Part shown: piece after piece, positions 56,852 through 64,000 of the stretch
How the letters are laid out: each line of letters opens with the position of its first letter
Position numbering within the stretch: position 1 is the stretch's first letter
Source of the DNA: Vibrio maritimus
GTDB lineage: Bacteria > Pseudomonadota > Gammaproteobacteria > Enterobacterales > Vibrionaceae
NCBI GenBank assembly: GCA_003263775.1
Contig: JYJJ01000057.1
Location: 124,001 to 188,000 of the forward strand
Length of the DNA: 64,000 nucleotides
Reading direction: 5' to 3'
Notes under the pieces: model-generated
What the model saw: the letters and a program-made list of their open reading frames with translations, nothing else
Told to the model about the DNA's origin: nothing
Databases searched by the model: none
Translations under genes and position numbers: made by a program

Positions 56852-57876
56852 TTATTTGTTTCTAAGGGACAGTGCCCAAGTTTGAGCAGTAATTGCTAAG
56901 AAAACGGCGACTGCTTTGAGTATGAATTGCCAATCCGGCGAGAGAGTTAACCCAGTTGCAGCCGAGGTTACCACCGCAAGATAATGGCACCAAAGAACAT
57001 GCCAATGACAGAACCGAAGCCGCCAGCAATAGCAATACCGCCAAGTAGCGCAATAACCAATGCGTCAAACTCCATTAGTAAACCACGATTAGAAAAGCCT
57101 GACTTAAACTCTGAGGAGAGCAGGATGCCAACAATGCCGGCCACTAGTGCACTAAATAGATACAAGTAAGTAATGTGTTTGGAATTATCGATACCTGACA
57201 GCTTTGCGGCTTCTGGGTTGGCGCCAATCCAATAGGTGATGCGGCCAAACACGGTTTTACGCTCAATAAAAATGGCGACAAAAAATAGAATGAGCATAAA
57301 CAGCACTGGGAATTGCATTGAGGTGCCAAACACCTTCAAATTGCCTAGCAAGCCAAACTCCTCGGGCAAATTGGTGTTACGTTGCGAGCCTTGAGTAATC
57401 ACCTGAGCGATACCTCTCGCCACCATCATAGTTCCTAACGTGACGATGATTGATGGGATGCGAAACTTCACCACGAACAGAGCGTTTAGACCACCGATAG
57501 CCAGTGCACCCATTAAAGCGCCGACCACGGCTAACCAATAAGGTAAGCCTAAACCTGTGGACAGAGCAGAACCGCCACCTATGGCTTGAGCAAACCAAAC
57601 CGATAGCACGCCTGAAAGCGCAACAATACCGCCAACGGATAGGTCAAAGTTGCCTGAAATCAACAAGAAAGAGACGCCAACACCAAGAGAAATTACTGCC
57701 CAGTTATTGGTAATCAGGTTAAGCATGTTTTGAACTTGGAAAAAGTTCGGGACAAACGCTGACGCAACAAGAAAGAGTCCGATAGCGACAAATGCCACTA
57801 ACAGGGTGATGTACATTTGGTCGCTCACCCTTCGATACTCGACTGGCGAGTGATTAGGCTTTACTGACGTGTTCAT
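56852..57876 (-). CDS. Sugar/polyol ABC permease, second subunit (frameshifted near 56982)
   Basis: About 341 residues after repair. RbsC-like signatures: VISLGVGVSFLLISGNFDLSVGG, quoted as LLISGNFDLSVGG, GGLNALFVVKFRIPSIIVTLGTM and PEAAKLSGIDNSKHI. One G seems lost near 56982: IILRW* should read IILAVVTSAATGLTLSPDWQF and on to a stop at 56852. The start overlaps the ATPase gene by 23 bases. Two different RbsC-type permeases imply a heterodimeric channel. Confidence 0.9.
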
Positions 57877-59383
57877 TATACTGCCTCCTCAAGGCACCCG
57901 TAGCGGCATTTAAAATAAAGTTAGTGTCGACGTTCGGTCCATTCTTGATTTCAGACACCAGTGAACCGTCATAAAGTAAGAAGATTCGGTCACAAACACC
58001 CAAGATCTCTTCGAGTTCTGTAGAAAACACCGCGACTGAGTTGCCTTCGTTGGCGAGGCTTTTCACCAAGTCATAGATCTCTTTTTTCGCTCCCACATCG
58101 ACGCCGCGAGTGGGTTCATCGAGTAAAAGAAGTTTTGCCTGTGAGAACAGACATTTAGCGATAACCACTTTTTGCTGATTACCACCGGAGAGTTTCTCTG
58201 TGTGCTTTTCTATTGAGCTGGTGGCAATAGAGAGCTTATCGACGTAATCGATCGCCGCATTCAGCTCATCATTTTCTCTGAATACCCCGAAGTCAGACAT
58301 TCTTGGTAGATTCATCACTGGGATATTTTCTCGAATGGTTAAATTGGTAAATAAGCCTTGAGTACGACGCTCTTCAGGGACGAGGGCAATACCTGCTGCA
58401 ATGGCTTCACGTGGCGAATTACCCACATCTTTGCCATTGAGGCGAATTGTGCCAGAGACTTTGTCGGCGCCGAATATCGCTCGTGCGATTTCTGTTTTTC
58501 CCGCGCCAACCAAACCATAAAACCCAACGATTTCGCCTTTTTTGATATCAAACGAGACATCTTTGAGGCGGTGGTTATTAAGGCGCTGCGCCGCCAGGAA
58601 CACTTCATCGGTAATGGCGTCGCGCGGGGAATAATCGTGCATGATGCTTCGACCAATCATCATATCGATAAGCTCTGCGCGGCCATTGACTTCAGACATG
58701 GGTTTGGTTGCGATGTGTTTGCCATCGCGCATGACGGTGACGCGGTCGCCTAGGGTCAAAATCTCATCCAGTTTGTGAGAGATATAAATAACCGTCACGC
58801 TTTGTTCTTGCAGCCTACGAATAACGGTAAAAAGTCTTTCGACTTCTCTTTCCGACAACGCAGCTGTTGGCTCATCCATAATGATGACGTTCGCGCCAGA
58901 TGAAGCGGCACGGGCAATTTCAATAATCTGCTTTTGAGCGACACCTAGGGTCGAGACGCGAGCATATGGGTCGATAGACGGCTCGATGGTCGCTAAGGTC
59001 TCGATTACGCGATCCTCTAGATCTGATTTAATTAAAAAGCCGAATCGGCTCTGTTCCATACCCAGAGTTAAGTTTTCAAGTACAGTCAATTCATCAACGA
59101 CGTGTAGCTCTTGGAATAAAGTGGCGATTCCCGATTCACGTGCTGACTGAGTGCCAGTAGGTCGGTAATCCTTACCGTTCACTTTCATTGCGCCTTGAGT
59201 AGGCTGAATAGCACCGGTGATCATTTTTACCAATGTGGATTTTCCTGCGCCGTTCTCGCCAATCAAGCAGTGAACGGTACTTCGTTCAATTGCAAAGCTC
59301 ACATCGTTAACTGCCCGAACACCGGGGTAGTCTTTAATCAGCCCTTCAATTGATAATACAGGTGTTGAATTGTGACTATTCAA
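57854..59383 (-). CDS. Duplicated sugar ABC ATPase (RbsA/MglA-like)
   Basis: About 509 residues from a TTG at 59383 (GGAGAGA upstream); the frame is open to 59467 but that part lacks homology. Two ABC cassettes: first Walker A GENGAGKST, signature LGVAQKQIIEIARA and Walker B VIIMDEPTAALSE; second Walker A-like GLVGAGKTE, signature LSGGNQQKVVIAKCL and LLLDEPTRGVDVGAKKEIY. This is the standard layout of carbohydrate-uptake CUT2 ATPases. It supplies energy to the two permeases encoded downstream and overlaps the first by 23 bases. Confidence 0.93.
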   Translation of the reverse strand: MNSHNSTPVLSIEGLIKDYPGVRAVNDVSFAIERSTVHCLIGENGAGKSTLVKMITGAIQPTQGAMKVNGKDYRPTGTQSARESGIATLFQELHVVDELTVLENLTLGMEQSRFGFLIKSDLEDRVIETLATIEPSIDPYARVSTLGVAQKQIIEIARAASSGANVIIMDEPTAALSEREVERLFTVIRRLQEQSVTVIYISHKLDEILTLGDRVTVMRDGKHIATKPMSEVNGRAELIDMMIGRSIMHDYSPRDAITDEVFLAAQRLNNHRLKDVSFDIKKGEIVGFYGLVGAGKTEIARAIFGADKVSGTIRLNGKDVGNSPREAIAAGIALVPEERRTQGLFTNLTIRENIPVMNLPRMSDFGVFRENDELNAAIDYVDKLSIATSSIEKHTEKLSGGNQQKVVIAKCLFSQAKLLLLDEPTRGVDVGAKKEIYDLVKSLANEGNSVAVFSTELEEILGVCDRIFLLYDGSLVSEIKNGPNVDTNFILNAATGALRRQYNEHVSKA

Positions 59384-59495
59384 GATGATCTCTCCTTCAG
59401 TGGTTACACCTTCGATACTGCTAGGCCACAGATGACATGACAGATGAAGCGAGTTATTCCTTAACACTGAGATTTTGAATAAATGAGTAACATAT

Positions 59496-59521
59496 AAGGT
59501 CGGCGATCTAGCGCCGACCTT
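59496..59521 (-). terminator. Intra-operon hairpin after the binding-protein gene
   Basis: AAGGTCGGCG pairs perfectly with CGCCGACCTT over a 6-base loop, ten bases after the binding-protein stop on the minus strand. It likely limits readthrough into the ATPase/permease genes. Confidence 0.65.
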
Positions 59522-59530
59522 AAGCCTAGG

Positions 59531-60556
59531 TTAGTTGCTGAACTGAGCGTCTAGCCATTGCTCTGCATCAGGTTTTGGCATTGACCAGTAAGAGATGGTG
59601 TAAGCCTTGTAGAAGAACTCTTCTGCTTGATCTTTTGTCGGTAGCGACTTTTTTGTTGATTACGTCCATAACCAAGTCGATACGACACGCGCTGTCTCAA
59701 TCGGTGGAAGACCCATAGAGACTTTTAGGCTTGATTCAGGATCATAGATTTGACCAAATTCGACCGAGTCAAAGTCAACACTGGCGACGATCTCTGTCAC
59801 CGGTTTGCCATCTTTGAACTTGCCGCGACCTAGCTGGTTAAGACCTGCCATTGTGCCAACGGTTAAGTTAGAGGCTTCGGAATAAATTAAGTTAACTTCT
59901 GGTTGCTGAGTAAGAAGGTCAACAATGATCTGTTTCGCTGCTTCTTGACCGCCGCTAGCATCAAGAGCGCCTAGGTTTTTCGCTGTTGGATCAACCGAAA
60001 GCACACCTTCTGCAAATGGGTTAGTTCGACCAGAACTTACCTCGGTATGGTTTGGCCAACCGAGTTGAACCATGACGATTGGCTTGTCAGGATTCGCTTC
60101 TTTCCATGCTTTTGCCATTTGTGCGCCCATATCGAAAGAAACGGTCGCTTCATCACTTCGAGCCGTTGGAATGCCGGTATCAGTGATTGGGCTAAAGAAA
60201 GACGTCATAGCAATGTTCTCTTCCAATGCTTCTTCAACACCCGGTGTCGCCGCTTCGCCATCCCAAATATGAAGTGAGGCACCGTCAAATGCACCAGCTG
60301 CTACTTGGTCAACGTTTTGCGTCATTACCGCTGAATCGGCTTTACCATCGAAGATAACCACTTCAGCACCGTACTTCTCTTTTGCGTAGCGCTTTGCTTC
60401 CGTCGCTTGAGATTGGTGGAATACATTAGACAAATCAGAAACGAAAAACGCGATTCGTTCGTTTGCATGTGTTGTGGCAGCTAGGCTTGAAGCGACAATA
60501 ATACTCGTAGCGATAAGTCCTTTATTAAATATCTTTTTCAAAGTCACTGACTTCAT
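59531..60556 (-). CDS. Periplasmic sugar/polyol-binding protein (two frameshifts at the C-terminus)
   Basis: About 341 residues after repair. ATG 60556 follows GGAGAA. Signal peptide IATSIIVASSLAATTHA. Type I periplasmic-binding fold of the RbsB group: ERIAFFVSDLSNVFHQSQATEA, quoted in part, then VDQVAAGAFDGASLHIWDGEA and DASGGQEAAKQIIVDLL. The end is broken twice: one base lost near 59670 (STWL|MDVIN) and one A too many in the A run near 59657. Repair adds LPTKDQAEEFFYKAYTISYW and ends FSN at 59531. It is the first gene of the minus-strand importer operon. Confidence 0.88.
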
Positions 60557-60697
60557 AATTTTCTCCATTTTTATTTGCTATTCACTCGTCGTCTTTGGAG
60601 CAACATCTGCTTCGCCTCTATAAAACAGCTTGGTTCTTATTAAGCCAAAAGCAGCACAACACGTTGTTCTCGATGATGTGAATTATCTTTCAGACAG

Positions 60698-60893
60698 GTG
60701 AAATATATTTCACGTGTTAAAAGGTAGTGAACAAAATGTAGCCGGTCAATGCTATATCGATACAATACGTATCACTTTGGTCATTATTTGTGATCTAACG
60801 CACTTAAATGGTCAAAACGATACGATTGGTATCATTTTAACTTGTAAAAGTCTTTTTCTATGATTACTTTTTACTCAGATGAAATAAATTTCA
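60698..60893. promoter_or_regulatory. Nested operator pairs between importer and regulator genes
   Basis: Outer pair: TGAAAT-N2-ATTTCA at 60699-60712 (within the perfect 16-base palindrome GTGAAATATATTTCAC, 60698-60713) and at 60880-60893. Inner pair: GATAC-N5-GTATC at 60759-60773 and at 60819-60833, 60 bases apart centre to centre. All lie in the 435-base gap between the binding-protein gene (minus) and the SorC-type regulator (plus), and no gene is seen in that gap. One pair is likely bound by that regulator, perhaps with looping. Confidence 0.72.
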
Positions 60894-60991
60894 CACCTTG
60901 TTAACCAAGATTGCCAAAGATAAAAAGCTATTAAGTGTTAACGAAATGTGAAGCCTATATAAAGGCAGAAAGCAGTAATAAAGGTAGAGAT

Positions 60992-61950
60992 ATGACGATG
61001 AACGAACGTGACGACATATTGAGACAGACAGCAAAGATCTTAACGTTGCGATATATGGAAAATCGCAGCCAGTCGGATATTGCTAAGCAACTTGGGTTGT
61101 CCACAGCGAAAGTGAATCGTGTCATTAAGCAAGCGCATGATGATGGTCTAGTTGAGATTACCTTAAAGCTTCCACAAGAAAGAACGCATACATTAGAACA
61201 ACGCTTGTTGGAAAAATTTGGCTTGAAAACTGCGGTGATTCAGCCAAGTCTCAGCCAGGATGACGAAGTCGTTACTCGCCAAGTGGCACAGGCAGCAGGT
61301 GAACTAATTATAGAAACCATCAAGCCAGACAGCATTGTTTGCATCAGTGCGGGTAAAACCATGGCGCAGATTGTTGAGCAGCTAAAACCTATGCACTTTC
61401 CGAATGTGAGAGTGGTTCCGGCTACAGGGGGTATCCAGGGGCACCACTTCACAGATGTGAACTACCTAGCAAGCAAATTGGCAGAAAAGCTGGGTGGAAC
61501 AAGTACCCAACTCCACGCGCCGCTTTTTGTAGATACCGACGAACAGCGCAACATCTTGATGGAGATGCGTAGCATTAAAGATGTTCTCGACTTGGCTCGA
61601 AACGCAGATATTGCTTGGTGGGTATTGGTTCCGTCGCCAGTGAAAGTGACAGCTACTATGACCTGCGCTCGTTAAGTGGCCATGAAACTGAAACGCTGAT
61701 CAGCGCCCAATGTAAAGGGGAAGTACTGGCCCATCTTTATGATGCACAAGGCGATAAATGCGCAGAACACATCAACCAAAAACTTATCGGCCTCAATCTT
61801 CAAGAACTCGATAGCATCGAACACAGTTTCGGTGTAGCAGCAACTCGCTCTAAAGTGTCTGCCATGTTAGCGGCATTGAGAGGCGGATTGATCAACGGGT
61901 TAGTCTCGGACGAAGACACCGTCGCCAGTGTATTAGAACAAGCAGAATAG
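60992..61950 (+). CDS. SorC/DeoR-type (EryD-like) transcriptional regulator (frameshifted near 61616)
   Basis: About 319 residues after repair. N-terminal helix-turn-helix NRSQSDIAKQLGLSTAKVNRVIKQA, quoted as SQSDIAKQLGLSTAKVNRVI. The C-terminal SorC sugar-binding domain has VCISAGKTMAQIVEQL, VPATGGIQGHHFTDVN and LISAQCKGEVLAHLYD. The frame stops at 61675; a G lost in GCTTGGTGGG near 61616 accounts for it (DIAWVGIGSVASESD expected). ATG 60992 is chosen for GGTAGAG upstream. This domain class binds phosphorylated sugars or polyols. It is divergent from the importer and heads the catabolic genes. Confidence 0.88.
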
Positions 61951-61959
61951 GGAATCAAC

Positions 61960-62946
61960 ATGCAAACTAGAGAAATCGGAAATTCAGGTATTCAAGCATC
62001 AGTCATCGGTCTTGGCACGTGGGCAATGGGTGGTTGGATGTGGGGTGGAACAGATGAGAAAGCCTCCATTGATGCCATTCATGCTTCTTTAGATCACGGC
62101 GTGTCTTTAATTGATACTGCTCCAGCGTATGGACTTGGTGTGTCTGAAGAAATAGTGGGTAAGGCAATCAAAGGACGCCGCGATAAGGTAGTACTGGCAA
62201 CCAAATGTGGTTTGGTTTGGCATACCAATAAAGGTAATCACTTTTTTGATGAGAATGGTAAGCCAGTACATCGCTACCTTGGCGCAGATGCTATCCAACA
62301 TGAGGTGGAGCAAAGCTTAAAACGTCTACAAACGGATTATCTCGATCTCTACATTACGCATTGGCAAGACCCAACCACGCCGATTGCTGAAACTATGGAA
62401 GCATTATTGGCGCTAAAGAAAGCCGGTAAGATCCGCGCCATCGGGATCAGCAACGCCAATCAAGCGGAGTTGGAACAGTATCAACAGACAGGCGTTGTGG
62501 ATGCGGTGCAGGAGAAATATAACCTTATCGAGCGTCAGTTAGAGCAAACTTTGTTGCCTTCAACCATCAAAACTAATGTCGCTTGCCTTAGCTACTCATC
62601 ACTTGCCATGGGGCTGCTGAGTGGAAAAATCACCCCTGAACGTGTTTTCACTGGCGATGACCAACGCATCACGGATCCTATGTTTACTATCGAAAACCGC
62701 CGTTGGGTACAAAAGTTCTGTCAGTCCATTGAGCCGATTGCGCGCCAGAAAAAAGTGAGTGTTGCGCAGCTTGTTATTGCAGCGACACTGCAGCAACCCG
62801 GTATCACGTATGCCCTGTGTGGCGCACGCAATTCCGCGCAAGCAATTGAGAACGCCGCGGCAGGAACTGTGGTGCTAACTCAGGAAGAGGTGAAGTTTAT
62901 TGATGCAAAATCCCATGAGTTTTTTGGCGAGTTGGAATTGGCGTAA
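61960..62946 (+). CDS. Aldo/keto reductase
   Basis: 328 residues. AKR TIM-barrel with the tetrad: Asp in LIDTAPAYGLG, Tyr of the same AYGLG segment, Lys in VVLATKCGLVW, and His in LYITHWQDPTTP. The NADPH site is suggested by ALCGARNSAQAIENAAA near the C-terminus. AKRs of this group oxidise or reduce sugars and polyols. It starts 10 bases after the regulator stop and 45 bases before the FAD dehydrogenase gene, so it belongs to the same catabolic operon. The exact reaction is not predictable. Confidence 0.92.
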   Translation: MQTREIGNSGIQASVIGLGTWAMGGWMWGGTDEKASIDAIHASLDHGVSLIDTAPAYGLGVSEEIVGKAIKGRRDKVVLATKCGLVWHTNKGNHFFDENGKPVHRYLGADAIQHEVEQSLKRLQTDYLDLYITHWQDPTTPIAETMEALLALKKAGKIRAIGISNANQAELEQYQQTGVVDAVQEKYNLIERQLEQTLLPSTIKTNVACLSYSSLAMGLLSGKITPERVFTGDDQRITDPMFTIENRRWVQKFCQSIEPIARQKKVSVAQLVIAATLQQPGITYALCGARNSAQAIENAAAGTVVLTQEEVKFIDAKSHEFFGELELA

Positions 62947-62990
62947 CGACGCATCGTAAGGAAAGCGGAAAACAGTGGCAGGGAGCAACA

Positions 62991-64000
62991 ATGAATAACA
63001 ACTCAACCGCCTTTAGGCGATTAAAAGAGAATAGTAACTTTGACGTCGTGGTCATTGGCGGAGGCATCAATGGTATTAGCGTTTTTCGAGAACTGGCACT
63101 GCAAGGTGTGAAGGTCTTGTTAGTCGAGAAAGATGACTTTTGTTCTAAGGCCAGTGCTGCGCCATCTCGCATGATACATGGCGGACTTCGCTATCTAGAA
63201 AATGGTGAATTTCAACTGGTGAAAGAAGCGCTCTATGAGCGAAATCGCCTGCTTGATAACGCGCCTCATTTTGTTGCTCCTTTAGAAACCACCATTCCTA
63301 TTTTCTCTACTTGGTCAGGTATGTTTGATGGCCTGTTTAAGTTCTTAGGATTGAAAGACAAGCCTTCACAGCGTGGCTCTGTGGTCATCAAAATTGGGCT
63401 GAGTCTTTATGATTGGTTCACCAAGCGTGACCAACTGATGCCAAATCATCAGATGCACTCAGCTCGCTCAACCCAAAAACGCTGGCCGATGATGGGGAGT
63501 GACGTAAAGAGCAGTGCCACATACTTTGATGCTTGGATTAGCTCACCCGAGCGCCTCGCCTTGGAATTGATTCAAGAGGGGGTAGAAGCGGGTGGCGTTG
63601 CCCTAAATTACACCAAGGTCTCTGGGTTGGAGCAGGGGCAGCTGACGATTTCTAACCACGAGGTTGCGAAGTCCATCCAAGTTAAAACGCAGCATGTGGT
63701 CAACGCAACGGGTGCTTGGGTCGACACGACCAATGGATTACTGACTGCACCTAGCCAGTATATGCAGGGGACAAAAGGGTCACATATCATCGTCGATAAC
63801 GCAGATCTGCTGGCTGAACTGGATGGCAATATGCTGTTTTATGAAAACAGCGAAGGACGAGTTTGTATCTTGTTCCCGTATTTCGGAAAAGTACTGATCG
63901 GCTCGACGGATATCCCCGTGAGCGACCCTGAATCGGTGCGCTGTACTGACGAAGAAATTGATTACATTATCGAATCACTAAGAGGCGTGCTACCAAAGCT
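62991..64000 (+). CDS. FAD-dependent polyol-phosphate dehydrogenase, GlpD/EryB-like (3' end outside window)
   Basis: 337 codons are present and the frame is open to the window edge. ATG follows AGGGAGC. N-terminal FAD motif VVVIGGGINGISVFRELALQG, quoted as VVIGGGINGISVF, then SRMIHGGLRYLENGEFQLV, the GlpD-family signature. The wording FLGLKDKPSQRGSVVIKIGL and the SSATYFDAWISSPERLALELI block resemble EryB-type enzymes of alphaproteobacteria more than enterobacterial GlpD. EryB oxidises erythritol phosphate; GlpD oxidises glycerol-3-phosphate. Association with a CUT2 importer and a SorC regulator supports a longer polyol substrate. No frameshift is seen in this part. Confidence 0.85.
   Translation, partial: MNNNSTAFRRLKENSNFDVVVIGGGINGISVFRELALQGVKVLLVEKDDFCSKASAAPSRMIHGGLRYLENGEFQLVKEALYERNRLLDNAPHFVAPLETTIPIFSTWSGMFDGLFKFLGLKDKPSQRGSVVIKIGLSLYDWFTKRDQLMPNHQMHSARSTQKRWPMMGSDVKSSATYFDAWISSPERLALELIQEGVEAGGVALNYTKVSGLEQGQLTISNHEVAKSIQVKTQHVVNATGAWVDTTNGLLTAPSQYMQGTKGSHIIVDNADLLAELDGNMLFYENSEGRVCILFPYFGKVLIGSTDIPVSDPESVRCTDEEIDYIIESLRGVLPK

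Noticed and set aside
1..64000. CRISPR arrays, tRNA or rRNA genes, integron attC sites, insertion sequences.
   Set aside because: No regularly spaced long repeats, cloverleaf sequences, transposase motifs or rRNA-like stretches were noticed on reading. A covariance-model scan would be needed to exclude small RNAs.

Overview
The window looks like a piece of a Vibrionaceae genome, plausibly Vibrio and perhaps the second chromosome. The grounds are the family content (six-gene Mrp antiporter with fused A/B subunits, glpF-glpK/glpR/glpABC cluster, PsiE, HopJ, FUSC/DUF1656/HlyD efflux, YcjF), the moderate GC content, and short operons separated by strong hairpin terminators. The species cannot be fixed from what is visible. 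No rRNA, tRNA, CRISPR array, insertion sequence or phage gene was recognised.

Layout. 1-436: end of a YcjF-type membrane protein. 566-4174: SLC13 symporter, histidine kinase, stand-alone receiver protein and a periplasmic rhodanese. 4581-10222: Mrp Na+/H+ antiporter operon mrpABCDEFG. 10301-15988: short accessory genes (24-residue membrane peptide, PilZ, MerR plus a metallo-beta-lactamase-fold protein, GNAT, PsiE, GST, a zincin-like protein, a methyltransferase). 16097-22888 (minus): six-gene membrane operon with FUSC pump, outer-membrane lipoprotein, DUF1656, HlyD, K+ channel and PerM-type transporter. 23111-25537: hybrid sensor kinase. 26357-31880 (minus): peptide ABC importer. 32251-36511: LolD-like ATPase, FtsX-like permease and AttH-like lipoprotein. 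37143-45174: glycerol and glycerol-3-phosphate use (glpK, glpF, glpR, glpABC). 45548-49298: glycine-betaine-type ABC importer preceded by a decayed second proV. 49594-50154: unrecognised gene with a repeat array in its leader. 50457-55613: LolA-like chaperone, two FtsX-type permeases, ATPase and a beta-barrel, a candidate export system to the outer membrane. 55779-64000: sugar/polyol ABC importer, SorC-type regulator, aldo/keto reductase and an EryB/GlpD-type FAD dehydrogenase.

Two themes link the genes. One is polyol and polyol-phosphate metabolism: the glp genes oxidise glycerol-3-phosphate, and the right-hand locus has the content expected for a tetritol/pentitol pathway. The other is envelope transport: Mrp, FUSC efflux, and two ABC systems of LolCDE/MacB type with periplasmic or outer-membrane partners.

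A caution applies to the whole window. Eighteen otherwise intact genes are each broken by one to three single-base indels (23 in all, 20 of them losses, mostly in short homopolymers). In each case the protein continues convincingly in a neighbouring frame. I read these as sequence errors, not pseudogenes, and give the repaired gene limits. True relics are different: a proV remnant at 45548-46054, a glgC fragment at 50243-50395, and possibly a histidine-phosphatase stub at 15159-15209.
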